Shown here one piece after another: positions 53,471-64,000 of a stretch of 64,000 bases of DNA; the first letter of the stretch is position 1; the number at the start of each line of letters is the position of its first letter. The position numbers were made by a program, and so were the translations under genes. The stretch is taken from contig NC_087065.1 of the NCBI RefSeq assembly GCF_963678635.1, forward strand, positions 1,428,001 through 1,492,000, given 5' to 3'. The notes below the pieces were generated by a model. It saw only the letters and a list, made by a program, of their open reading frames with translations, was not told the DNA's origin and did no database searches. The stretch is from Symsagittifera roscoffensis (taxonomy: Eukaryota; Xenacoelomorpha; Acoela; Convolutidae).

Positions 53471-55512
53471 TTATAATAATAATAATAATAATAAACAAGG
53501 ATTTAGACATAAAGCCATGGGGCTAAAATGCCCCGCGTTGGGAGTTTTAAACTGAGTTTTATAGTTTCTTTGAGTTTACACAGCTAATGCAGCAGTTTAT
53601 TCTCCATGTGCATGGGACACTTTCCTCATATTTACTGATGAAATAAATCCAGAAAACGTTTTTGAGGCTTGATTTGAGTCTTTCGTATTTCATCGCAAAC
53701 AGGTCTTCTTCTTCCTGAGTCTGTAAAATTTTGTTTGCTAGTATAGGTGTTCTGTGCCAGAACTTGCTTTTCGATTTTTCGTAATGATAATTTTTATGCG
53801 CTAAGTTATTTTTCGTTGATCTTCTTGTTTGTAGATTCTTTGAACTGAACAAATTGTCTCCAATGGAAGTTGTATTGGTCGTTTATTATTTTATGAAGCA
53901 AGAGAATGTCGTGCATTTCGTGGTAGAGAGACAGTGGAAGCAGGTTTAATCTAATCAGTCTGTCTTTATAGTGATGTTGTTACATGACAGTATCCAACGT
54001 GTAGCTTTTCTTTGGACATCTTCAATAATTTTTAGTTCACACTTATTTGCTTTCCATATGGGTGAGCCATATGACACAATTGGGGTTACATATCCACAGT
54101 AGGAGTTCAGTTTCATTTTTAAGCTCGCTGATTTTGAAATATTTATTTTAATTAAAAATAAGCAGCCTATTGCTTTTTGGGCTCTTATTTTTGCGTGTGC
54201 TGACCAGTTTAGGTTGTTGGTTATTTGTATACCAAGGTCTTTTTCTGAACAGGTTTTTTCAAGTATATGGTCACCGAGATACATGTTTAGGTCAAGTTGG
54301 GGGTCTTTGAATATTATATTGTGACATTTTTTCAAATTAAGACTCATGGAATTATCTTTGCACCATAAGTTGATCGTGATTAGGTCATGTTGGAGCAGGG
54401 AAGGGTTCGTTGCAACAATTTTATAATCGTCTGCGTAACCATAGCACGAGTTGGTGAGTGATGACGGTAAATCGTTGATGAATGTAATGAAGAATACTGG
54501 CCCTAACAGTGAGCCTTGAGGTACGCCGCTACTAACTTCAAGATGGCTGGATACTGCCGCACCTATTCGTACTTGCTGTTTTCTGTTGGTTAAGTAGTTT
54601 GATAATAGTTTAAGTGCGTTTCCTGATATGCCAAATTTATTGAGTTTATATATGCACAAGTCGTGAGGAACTTTGTCGAAAGCCTTTTCGAAGTCTAAGT
54701 ATATTGCCTGTAGAGACTTGATATTAGGGTTATCAAAGTCATCATAGATTTTGTCGAGGAATTGGAGCATTTGCAGAGTTGTCGATCGTTTAGGACAGAA
54801 GCCAAATTGGCTGTCATGGATTTGCGAGAAGATCTTTGGTGAGATTTTAAGGAAGATCAGTTTCTCTAAGACTTTGGATAATGCAGTTAGCAGGCTGATG
54901 GGCCTGTAGTTTGTGACCGATTGCTTGTTTCCATTTTTAAAAGTTGGGATGATTTGGCTAAGTTTCCAGATCGTTGGAAATGTTGCTTTGTTGGTGATGG
55001 TGTTATAAATCAGTTTTAGAGATGAAGTTATGCTATCTGCTAAATTGGTTAGGACTGTTACCGAGTCTATCTGGTCCTCTTGCTTTTTGGAGGTTTAATC
55101 TTTTAAGGATGTCGTATATCTCATTTTCAGAGAAATTGAAGCATTTGATTGAGCCAGGTAATTCAGCTATTGGTAAAATGTTTTCATTCTGTTTAATGTT
55201 AAAAACGCTTACGAAGTAATTGTTTAGAAGATTAGCTTTACCGTGCTCTGTTGATTCGGTTTTTTCATTCCAGTACATTGTTTTTGGAGTACTTGAGTTT
55301 TTTCGCATGCTTTTAAAGTATTTTTGGAGCTTTGAAAAATTTCTGCCCTTGAAAGTTGATTCTTCGAAATTTTTTTGATCTAATTCGGATAAAAGATCTA
55401 CAAGGTTTTTAAGTCTTTCAAGATTGCGGTTATTAGTATGAGTATTTTTAAAGGCTACTTTTTTTGATGCTGTGTTGAGTCTTTTGATAATATTGGAGGT
55501 TTCAGGTGTGAT
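53471..55512 (-). pseudogene. Non-LTR retrotransposon (LINE) ORF2, 5'-truncated and frameshifted
   Basis: Minus-strand reverse transcriptase of the Jockey/CR1-like clade group, read from about 55512. It shows RARGPD-type entry (KARGPD), NYRPISLL, FDKVPHD, GVPQGSLLGPVFF and the catalytic YADD. It ends in a C-terminal CTWRINC motif. The endonuclease half is missing. The frame breaks near 55075, near 53970 and between about 53870 and 53820, so the copy is dead. The 3' UTR has a hairpin ggggc-taaaat-gcccc at 53519-53534 and ends in a (TTA)n tail at 53471-53494 (sense), typical for CR1/L2-like elements. Confidence 0.88.
53955..54770 (-). pseudogene. LINE reverse transcriptase core (longest intact piece)
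   Basis: A 271-codon open piece of the frameshifted LINE. It contains palm motifs LDFEKAFDKVPHDL, SSGVPQGSLLGP and GYADDYKIV and a thumb region. It ends prematurely at 53955, after which the coding sense continues in another frame (KDRLIRLNLLPL). Confidence 0.9.
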
Positions 55513-57645
55513 CTATGTCCAACCCTTCACCAAAACATACTATCTTTCTATCAGAAACGATATAAATCAATCTGAAACAACAACAAATAGGATGGTCAGA
55601 TCACATCTCGTCCGGAAATAACATATAAACTGTCACTTTACATTTTTTTTTTTTTACTGTTTTTTGTACTTTTCGGTTTTTAAATAAATTTATTTTTGGC
55701 TTTTTCTTGGTTATACACTATTTTTGTTTGGTTTTACACTTTCTCTTTAATTGTTTTTGGTCCTGGGGCCTCAGGACAAGTGGGCTCTAGATTTCCCACC
55801 TAACCATCCGGCCCCCGGAATTTTCGGTGTTAACTAAGTTAAAAAGCTAAATTGTACTAGACGGAGGGTACGCACCTTCCCCCTAGTACAACAACGGTCA
55901 TTAAGGCCTCTAACTCGGGCATACGCCCGGAGCGGAGGGTACGTCGCTGAAACGCTTGCTGATCATGATGGTTTCATGCCTTTAACAGGCCCACCCAGGA
56001 GCGCCATAAAAACGTCTATGTAACATTCGCCCAAATACTACACAGCGACGGAGCGTAGAAAAAGTACCTATTAACGACTGGCAGGCGTCAGTTACCTTAA
56101 TACTACTCGTTTTTCACCGTCTCGACCTTACCAGTTGATTTTCTGGTCTGTTTGGGGCAAAGTAAAAAGTTACCATTTTTAGGCCATCAGTCAAACGACT
56201 TTTGATCAGCTTTCGTTTACATGCGAACATAACCACATAGCTGAGTCTCGGATCCTCAGACTACGTGATTTTCATTAAAAACACGGCTCAAACAACCTAT
56301 TTTAACATGTTTTTGTGTGACAGTTCTATATTAAATCCATTGGAGATGGATTGACCCTTTCCTCTTCCTAGCTACTCATATTCTGAAATATCAAACAATA
56401 ACGGTGTTAATTAAGAGATCTATGACATTCCAGCAGCTATAAAGTTAGTTTATACAGTCCCTTCACATAAACAGTCTCTGGGGGACCAAGCCTCCGCTCC
56501 CGTAATATTCCTGAGATAACGCTCTTATCTCTTATAATTCGTGTCCCGGGAGGGTTCCGTGGTATATTTCTTCCCCCACTCAAGCCTCCTTCTCCACCAA
56601 TATCTGTTAACAAGTGTCTTATCGTGCGTTGTTGCCACGATAAGAGGCTTCGTATTTTCCGTCTCTGGTACGACTGTTTTTCACTATATCTGTCGTTGTT
56701 CTGATTTTCGTCACTTTTTGGCTCAAAATGGCCGTTTTTCTTATTTCTCAGAAATATCAACTTGAAAATCGAAATTTTAAAAATAAATATTCCAGAATAT
56801 TCTGACCCTCCTTCGTAATACTTTTTCATCAATAATGCCTTTAGTCGTCCTTTTTTACGTCGCCGGAAGGTTGTGCTGTGTCATCTGGCAGAATGGCACA
56901 TACTCCCCGGACAAGTCTCCATCAATGTCCCTATTGATCGCATAACACCGGGTTATCGTCAAGTAGTTATCCAGTTTTCTACCATCAATCTTACAAATCG
57001 CATAAGAAAATGAAATTTATCTACCCCACCTCAACTCACTACGTGTTCACAAATGGCATCGTACTACATCTCACTGCCTTTCAACATTTTCACAAAATTT
57101 GCACCATGAGGAGTGTCCTAGATAAAATTTCTTTTCTGACTACTTACGTCGTCTTGCCATAAAACTTCTTTTCGCTCTTTGTGATTAAAAAGTGGGGCGT
57201 GGCACGGCCACGCACCCGTTAAAATTAACTTAACATTACTCACCAAGTATAATCAGTCATTTATGCGGTCCTTTCAATATTAAAACTAAGAAACTCTGTG
57301 GCTAGGAAAGTTATTGAGTTACCCACCCTTCTCGAGCGAGTTTACTCAAACTTACCATTTCGCCACACAGTGAATTTGTGTCTTACACAGGTTAAAAACT
57401 TCAGTCGTGAATAAATAGGTAAATATACTCACCTAGGTTCCTCATATACATACATAAATAGCCATAACTAAAATCAACAATTTCAACAATTTTAACAATT
57501 GCAACATTATAGTTTGGTCTGACCAAACTAGATCAAAACAAAAAGTTTCACAAGTTCAATAATCAAAACTTGGTTGATTGGTTTAAGTTTTAGCACACAA
57601 ATACAATCAAGTTTTCTCTCCTTCTCTTCTCTTCTTTGGTCATCT
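55513..57645 (-). other. Structured 3' trailer of the long broken ORF, with poly(A) signal and A13 run
   Basis: About 2 kb downstream (sense, minus strand) of the broken ORF. Perfect hairpins occur at 57197-57213 (gcgtggc-acg-gccacgc), 56618-56644 (9-bp stem), 56513-56531 (7-bp stem), 55916-55929 (cgggc-atac-gcccg) and 55852-55891 (9-bp outer stem). Sense AATAAA is at 55694-55689 and an A13 run at 55655-55643, suggesting the end of a polyadenylated RNA. A 130-codon sense frame at 56437-56829 has no recognisable domain. Confidence 0.55.
55643..55655 (-). terminator. Candidate poly(A) tail or 3' end
   Basis: Thirteen A residues in the sense strand, 33 nt after AATAAA (55694-55689). Consistent with a retro-inserted RNA end, but the region is AT-rich, so it is only a candidate. 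Confidence 0.45.
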
Positions 57646-59028
57646 TCAATCCATCACTTCTCCATCCTGATCTTCGCTGTCTTCCAACACTTTCCCCAGC
57701 ATGTCCATGGAGTTGCGGGCCGTGCCCCAACTCTCCTGTTCCAACAGCCTCGGTTTGCAGCAAGGTAGCAAGTCCACATTCGCCTTCTGCTCCCGGTTCC
57801 TGCAAAAGCTGTTGTGAAGACATAGGCTCACGTTTCGTTCTAGGTCAGCTCTTAAGACCTCTTTCTTCTCATCTTCAGTAACACAAGGCGCTCCAGCTAC
57901 CCGCTTCACCGCTGTGGTGACCGCGTTTCTGTGCGTCAAGAAAGCTCTCTTATAGGCTCCTGGTCCTATATCTAGCTGGAAAGATTGATAGGCTTCCGTG
58001 TTCCTCGACATGTGGCGCTTCGCGCGTTCATACATCCACGATGTCATCACTGCACGGAACCAAGGCATCAATCTTTGCCTCGACCATATTCTTTCAATGG
58101 CTTTAGGTATCCTCAGAACCTTGCAGGTGGTTCTGAAAAGATCCAATTCACGACTCATCTTCACGTTGCTCAGCTGCTCAGGAGTCGGCACGGCCGTCTC
58201 CTGCTCATTTGTGTCCGCGTTAGCCTCCAGCCATCTCACTGCCAGCATGGCACTAACCACCAGGATTGACACCTGTTGATTCTGATCGGGCAACCCCGTA
58301 GAGTACAACTCCTCCACGTCCCATACTAGCATTAGATTCCCGCGTTTGGGGTACCACAACGTCTGCGCCAAGCAGTGGCAAGGATACTCCCCATGGGTTC
58401 TCACTATGTTCCTTCGGGTCCGATACCCTGAGGCTCCCAGCAACGGTTCCACCTCCATCAGAATTCTGTGTAAGTCGTCTTTCTCTTCTATTGTGGGGAA
58501 TTCAGTGGGTAAGGCTCCACTCGCTTTCTGTTTCTGGAACTCACTCACATTGCCTTCGTTCAGTCTCATGAACTCTTCACCCACAACGTCTTGCAACTCG
58601 CTTTCGGATCTCTTCGGGACTACCCGAAAGATCTTTGCAAACAAGTCATATGACCTTTCCGACATTCTGGCCAACCTCACGCACTTTGGCACAGAGAAAA
58701 GTTGGTCAACCAACACTTGTTGCGTCCATGCATCCATTATCACCATGTGCGTATGATACTTGCTATTACAGTATGGCGCGGAGCTTGAACCCACCATATA
58801 TTTTGAACCAGTAGGTCTGTGATAGGCTTCACTATCCTTCAGATTCATTTCATTTTCTAGAGCTTCCCGCCAGCCCCCAATCTTCTGCTCTGTCTGTAAC
58901 GCTCCAGGGAATACCTCCACGCTGGGGGACGTCACTAGCTCATGGGCACGTTCTAGGCGCTCAAGCGATTCTATCGAACTCGTCATGCTACAAAATCCCA
59001 GGGCTGTGATCAAGTTTACGTCTGTCAC
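57646..59028 (-). pseudogene. Long broken ORF, segment 5 (C-terminal, about 460 codons)
   Basis: Open from a GTG at 59028 (first ATG at 58986) to a stop at 57646. The protein is of normal composition, helical-looking and without transmembrane segments. It has Cys/His-containing patches (THGEYPCHCLAQTLW, LPCCKP) and an acidic C-terminus (DSEDQDGEVMD) that looks like a natural end. It is reached from segment 4 by a -1 shift at CCCC (plus strand) 59028-59031. The coding sequence is much more GC-rich than the flanks. No family recognised. With only this segment one could mistake it for a separate gene; the frame logic of the whole run argues otherwise. Confidence 0.6.
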
Positions 59029-60170
59029 CCCATGGCAGTCTTATCTGACATGCTCAATCTTCCGTACAATCGTGCCAGTTGTCGATGCTGCTCGCTCAGC
59101 GTAATCAGGCAGTGTCCCAAGTTGCAAACATGCCCTTCCATCCTACTTTGTTGAGCCAAGCATGTGCCTTGCTTCAACCAATCGCTCGATGGACTTCCCT
59201 CAGTCAGCTCCGTGGATGGATTGCTCTTCCGCTTCGTCAACTTCATGGCCAGCAGATGGTGTATCATGGCCAGATCATGTAGACTCGCGTCATCATCCCG
59301 GTCTAATATGACATCCGCTGTCATGTCCCAGATTAAGCCGGCGTTAGGATGAGGACACCACGAAGGCTTCATGAGATCCCACATCGTCACTAGACTGGTT
59401 TTCAAGGGACCGTCCCAAGAACCACAATCAAAACTCACTTGCCCCTTTAGCTCGGGAACCGAGGGTTCGACCACTCGTTCTTCCAAAAAAATTCCCAGCT
59501 TGGGTTGTTCCACCATCAGCATCCCAGTTTCTTTAATACGTTCAACCCAGAAATTGAGTACTATGACTTGCTCATAGTCGAAGTACGCTTCCCTGGCTTC
59601 TTCATTCACAAAGGGATTATACGCCATCCCCGGTATGCCAGACACATATTGGAACGATTTCAGTTTCCCTAGTGTTGCAAACTCTTTTTGTCCTCTGACC
59701 GCTTCAATCAACTCCCGGCTTACTTTCAATTCTTTGTTGGAATATCTTCTCACCTCTTCCAACTTGCGATAGCTTTCCATATCATTCGACTCCTTGCTTG
59801 GCACAGTCAATGGCATGTCCTGATATAGTTCCAGGAGTGCCCTAAGGAAGTTCCTTTCACAATCAACTCCCTTTTGCCGAATGATCTTTATGCATTCTCC
59901 CAAAACAGGAGTGGGGATACGATCCACCACGAACCTGACAAAGCAAAGGGCATCCTTACGCTTAGCCCATGCTATCGCAGAATCGTCTTTCGAAATCAAC
60001 GCTCGCAGAGCTTCCATCAACTCCAGTTCCTGTTCCCGTGATTTCGAATCATTACTGGCTTCATACTCCGCTCTCTTGATGCCCATCAAGCACCAAGCCA
60101 ACCGTACTTGCAGATCAGTTCTCACGCAAGGATGAGCCAGGTATGCCGCCACCGTAGCAGGTGCATGCAT
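59025..60170 (-). pseudogene. Long broken ORF, segment 4 (about 381 codons from ATG 60170)
   Basis: Stop at 59025. Coding sense extends upstream of the ATG to about 60215 (ISWRAALQRYFDEAMHAPA), which shows that the ATG is internal and that the frame is entered by a -1 shift at the A5 run (plus-strand T5, 60212-60216). The C-terminal region has a His/Asp-rich stretch (WDMTADVILDRDDD, LHDLAMIHHLL). Function unknown. Confidence 0.6.
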
Positions 60171-61618
60171 CGCCTCGTCGAAGTATCTCTGGAGGGCCGC
60201 CCTCCAGGAGATTTTTCCAATCCGACTTCGTTCGCTTCAGAGGACATTACCGTTCCGTATTCTTTTCGATTTAAGTTCGAATTCTCCGTGAGCTCTTTCA
60301 GATATTCCTGCATGACTCGCTTCTCGCTACAAGCCATCAGGTGCCCTCTCGCGGAGTTCCTCGCTTTCAACATCTCCACATAACCCCCTGCCGGATCTCC
60401 CATGTGGACCGATTCCGGCACAGTTATTCGACTGTACTCGACCTCGTCGAGTTGTCCTTCCAGTTTCAACTTGGCCATGTTGATTCGCGAGGGTCTATAA
60501 TCTTCAAGTCCTCCAGATCCACATTGACTGATGATTTCCATTTCTAACTTAGTGTCTGCCAGGGTTCGCGCCGTCTTCTTCGACCTCGTGGCGGTTATGG
60601 TCAGACCTGCCAAGAGCATAGGGGGTATCAGGTTTTCTTTTTCTCCCCCGACTGGTGTCGCGCTATCTCCTTGCCCGCTCTCGCCTGAACGACCCGCACT
60701 GATCAGAGAGGTCACCACTGTCTTGGCTTTTGACTTCACCACCCTCTGGTTCACGACTCGACTCCCTGACTTTCCTTTCAGTCTCTTCAGCCCTTTTTTG
60801 GCTCGTCTAACAAGTAATTTCTTTGTGCCCTGCTGATCATCGGCACTGTCTTCTGTAACTGACTCTGTCAGAACATCCGACTCCATGGAGTTCACTATTT
60901 TCTCCAGGACCTCACGCATGATGGGTTGATTCAATCCCACCTTCATTATGGACTGTGTCCCATATCGTCGTATCACGTCCCATGATTTTTCCATGAAGTT
61001 CACTCGGCTCCAGGTTGCTCCTGTCTTGCCTTCCAGTTCCATTTGATATCTTTCCCATTCTTCTTCTGGTAACGTACTGAGGAATGATATCTTCATTGAC
61101 TCCTCGATTTTCCTCCTCCTCGGTGATTCATGAAGCAGTCTCTGCGGATCCCTGCTTCGGCACTCTCTAGCCTGTCTTATTGGGTCCATCGGAGATAGAT
61201 CGGCCGACGCCTCCTTTGTAGGAGACATGAAGGACGAGGGTGCCATCAGCAATAAACTCCCATCGACTTCCCCATCGTCGTCTTCACTGAACCGGTATTC
61301 TAGCAAGTCCCTCTCCAACGCTCCTAGATCGGTCTCTCCCGGTTTTTCCGTCTTACTTCCGGTCTCGTCATCGTTATCGTCCTGATCCATCAATTCATCG
61401 TCGTCCGCATCAGGTTTCGGCCTGGGTCCTGAAGGTCCTTGTCGTGAAACAGTGCCCGAGTCCGGCCGAGCCGGTACGGTCATGTCTCCCGCGTGGTAAA
61501 ACAATTCATCATCCACCAGGAATTCTACTAACTCCTCGCCATGTGGTGCTAGGTCCTCTATCGTTATATATGAGCCCCCTCTGCTCTCCTTTGCCACTTC
61601 CATCATCACTACCTTCAC
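60122..61618 (-). pseudogene. Long broken ORF, segment 3 (acidic/basic linker region)
   Basis: Open from just after a TAG (61630-61628) to 60122. Meaningful coding sense probably ends near 60215, because the last 30 codons turn Arg/Ser/Trp-rich and overlap segment 4. It has an acidic low-complexity tract (ADDDELMDQDDNDDETGS) and a Lys/Arg-rich stretch (RRAKKGLKRLKGKSGSR) and looks partly disordered. It shares its frame with segment 2 across the TAG. First ATG at 61606. Confidence 0.55.
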
Positions 61619-61627
61619 TTCTCCTGA

Positions 61628-62485
61628 CTACTTCAGTCTTGATAAGTCATCCGTGGGAGAATACACTTCGTTCCACGTTTCAGCCGAGACCTCTGGTCTC
61701 CTGGAGGGTAGTGCGTTGATCTTTTTCCTGCTCCAAGCATCAGGGAATGAGAAGTCAAACGTGTGCGCGGCGGCAGCGTTCCAGCTGATGAAGCGCGGCT
61801 CCATCCCTTCACTCCACTTGAGCATTCTCTTCTCTGCGTCACGAGCTGCTCCGATGCGAGGGGCAATGATGGGAGATGTGACTCCCAACAACATCCTCCT
61901 TATCGGTGGATATCGAGGGCATTGGTCCGGCAGCGGCCTGGACCCAGGAAGCCATGTTTGCTGATTCTCTTTCGCGTGTGTGTAGGCTCCTGGCAATTGA
62001 GGTACTCTCACATCCTCTCCGGTATCTTTCACCACTGGTCTCAAATTCCAAAGTTTTGGGTTAAACTGGATGTGGGACAGATCCTCACGGCCCATTCGGC
62101 ACTTGAAGTGGTTGTTGAAGTCCATCAACACCCAGCCTGGCTCTGCTATTCTTCCGAACAGCCTATCGTCGCTAGCCAGCCTTCTCAGTTCACTCTGCTC
62201 TACCCAATTCAGCACGGAACAATCCACGACTGAGACCAGGTTGACATACAACACCGAATTCCTGTATGCCTTTACTTGTACGTCCGGGAACGCGAAAGTT
62301 ATCACCGGTCCATACACCACTGTGACGAATTCCCGCAGTCCGTGGACCAGAGCCAACGGATCGATCCGCATCATGACAGCCAAGTCTGTTAGTAAGGGCA
62401 TTCGCCTGCGTTCGTCGCCACCTTGTCTTCTCCCGTGACGCTTCTGTTCTGTTGCAAGAGGTATTGAAGCAGGAGAGTCCTCCAA
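61628..62485 (-). pseudogene. Long broken ORF, segment 2 (about 257 codons from ATG 62401)
   Basis: The plausible coding part begins near 62401 (MPLLTDLAVMM). Upstream residues to 62485 are Arg-rich and overlap segment 1 out of frame. It is entered by a -1 shift at plus-strand GGG 62396-62398. It ends at TAG 61630-61628 followed by the same frame in segment 3. Contains motifs WVLMDFNNHFKCRMGRED and QFNPKLWNLRPVV that look conserved-protein-like. Family unknown. Confidence 0.55.
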
Positions 62486-63720
62486 TCCTTCATCTTCCTG
62501 AGCGAGGCGGTTTCCAACTGCGCATTGAACTCGCGACTTGTTCCCAGGAGTTGTTCAGGGTAACGCAACAGCACAAGCAAGTCACCCAGTCGACCGTAGG
62601 TCATGGCAATCAGAGTCAGGAGTCCATCCAATCTCAAATCTGCCAATGCTTGGGTGAAGAGGTTTGCCGGTCCTTTCACAAAGTTTTCATGACCAAATGT
62701 CACGTATAAGGCTAGCACCAGGCCAATCGACAACTTCTTGATGTCCTTGACGAAACTCGCGATCAGGTTCCTAGATGCCTTCGGATAGCACGTCGATAGG
62801 AAAGATGGCGTCCATCCAACTCCCATTCCACCCAAGATAGCATCTGATCGTTCATACTGTGCCTTAGTGGCCAGCACGTCAGCTTGGAACTTGTCCAGCG
62901 ACATCGTGTTAACGTCCTGCATCAGTTTCAACATCTTGCCTCCAGCTAACTCCCGGGCATCAAATAGATTCTTTAGATACACGTGTATCTCTTTAATTAT
63001 TGCCGGCGCATGCTCGAACGCGTCCTCACCCAAGGTGCACAGCCTTGGTGACAAATACAACCATACGTTGTTGTGCGGCTTCGTACGCAAAGCCATTGCC
63101 ATGAGGTCCTCCTCCGCTGACGTCATGTTCTGTCTGATCATCCTTCCCTGCTCATTCTCTGCATGATCCATCTGTCTGAACCAGAGATCATCAGCCACCT
63201 GTTGTACTAACAGATGATCGTCATCTACCCCTGGTCTTAACTTCAGCAATCTGGCGAAGTTGGACAGCTCCAACCCCAGAACCTCATCTAGCACCAACCG
63301 AGTTGTGCTACAATCTCTGAGCCCCTGTATGGCATTCGAAATGTCAGCCCAAACGGCGGGAAGCTCAGATCGGGACGGGTAGTAATTGTCCGGGTCCACT
63401 ACTCTGTTTGGGGCAGGAATTATCACATTGAACCTCCCCTCTGCTATTGTTGTGACCATTGTATATACAAATTGGAGGGGTTCTGGTAATGCAGCGTACC
63501 CTGGTGACAATACAAAGATCACCTTCACCACATTCATGGTGAAGCGTTGTCTTGCTGCTGCCTCTACCTCAGCCATCGCCAAGAGCAGTGTCATTATCGC
63601 CTCCCCTATAACCTCGTTACTCGGGATCGACCCATCCGTCAGACGTGACAATAAGCCCCTGCTTTGCAGATGATCATTTGAGCCTGTAACCACTATTACC
63701 TGCGGCTCCATACTGACCAC
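62389..63720 (-). pseudogene. Long broken ORF, segment 1b (SGNH-like stretch, about 440 codons)
   Basis: First ATG 63711. The start reads PQVIVVTGSNDHL and, about 100 residues on, FNVIIPAPNRVVDPDNYYPS. Spacing of a G-x-ND block and a later D-x-x-x-x-P-S block recalls SGNH/GDSL-type hydrolases, a weak resemblance judged by eye. The rest is helical and unrecognised. It is continuous in frame with segment 1a across a single TGA (63726-63724). Confidence 0.55.
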
Positions 63721-63723
63721 CCT

Positions 63724-63963
63724 TCACACACTTATCATCATGCCAATTGCTTGTCCCCAGTCCAATTTAGGTGCCGTCAAGAAAATCTCATCGGGCCAAA
63801 AGAGAGAACGGGGCGTGTAGAGATAATCGGAGCCGGCCACAATCAAATACTTGGCAGCCTTAATGTCCAAGGGATCATAAGCTGCAAAAAGGCCATCGCC
63901 TATTGGGGCCTTCAGTTTCCCATATCTCTTATGGTCTCCAACCACTGTTGTCGTTCGGGTGGT
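63724..63963 (-). pseudogene. Long broken ORF, segment 1a (80 codons, no ATG start)
   Basis: Open from after a TAA to the TGA at 63726-63724. It carries KYLIVAGSDYLYTP, which could be the first block (GDS-like) of the SGNH-like fold completed in segment 1b. There is no usable ATG. It is entered from the frame at 63912-64000 by a -1 shift at the GGG/CCC at 63919-63921. Confidence 0.5.
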
Positions 63964-64000
63964 TTAGCGAACTGCCTGTACATCTTGTGATGCTTGTTAT
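63912..64000 (-). pseudogene. Long broken ORF, segment 0 (runs off the right edge)
   Basis: A minus-strand frame entering from beyond 64000, reading MYRQFAKPPERQQWLETI and ending at TGA 63914-63912. It overlaps segment 1a by about 50 nt, with a natural continuation across the GGG. It shows that the coding unit extends to the right of the window. Confidence 0.5.

Noticed and set aside
57646-63720. Reading the right-end ORFs as an operon or the gene set (N, P, M-like) of a negative-strand RNA virus
   Set aside because: The junction analysis shows shared frames across single stops and -1 shifts with continuous protein sense, and several apparent starts are GTG or TTG rather than ATG. No motif of a known nucleoprotein or polymerase is visible.

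Overview
The window reads as AT-rich nuclear DNA of an invertebrate metazoan. It has large introns with consensus GT/AG splice sites, and it is dense in transposable elements. Nothing in it is prokaryotic. Species and phylum cannot be fixed from the sequence alone.

Host gene. The minus strand from about 34.76 kb down past base 1 carries seven exons of a NOS1AP (CAPON) homologue. The exons join in phase and give most of a PTB domain, preceded by a long Pro/Ser/Thr-rich N-terminus. The 3' end of the gene lies beyond base 1. A 31-kb intron separates the exon ending at 33887 from the exon starting at 2662.

Giant LTR element. Inside that intron, in the same sense as the gene, sits an LTR retroelement of 18,879 bp (4493-23371). 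It has two 410-bp LTRs that look identical by eye, TG...CA ends, a 4-bp AATG target duplication, a primer binding site, and an intact 2708-codon Gag-Pol of Ty3/gypsy type. Its 3' half, read in the sense direction, is a chain of overlapping frames: two tiny membrane proteins, a 378-codon frame with no ATG, an 872-aa envelope-like glycoprotein, a disordered 230-aa protein and a 336-aa protein of unknown function. A small basic protein precedes Gag. This is a young, probably mobile, virus-like element.

Repeat-rich DNA, about 23.4-53.2 kb. This holds tRNA-like-module repeats, fragments of a hAT-type MITE whose complete copy is at 1070-1446, strong inverted repeats, a family built of 168-bp tandem units present at three loci, and a pair of loci that reveals a nested insertion.

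Right end. A 5'-truncated, frameshifted non-LTR retrotransposon lies at 53471-55512 (minus). Next to it, 55.6-64 kb carries a different entity in clearly more GC-rich sequence. It is one very long minus-strand coding frame (about 2100 codons in the window, continuing beyond base 64000), broken by four -1 shifts at short homopolymers and two in-frame stops. A 2-kb hairpin-rich trailer follows, ending in AATAAA and an A13 run. I do not recognise its protein family; one segment weakly resembles SGNH hydrolases. This and the retroelement's 3' gene chain are the most interesting parts of the window.
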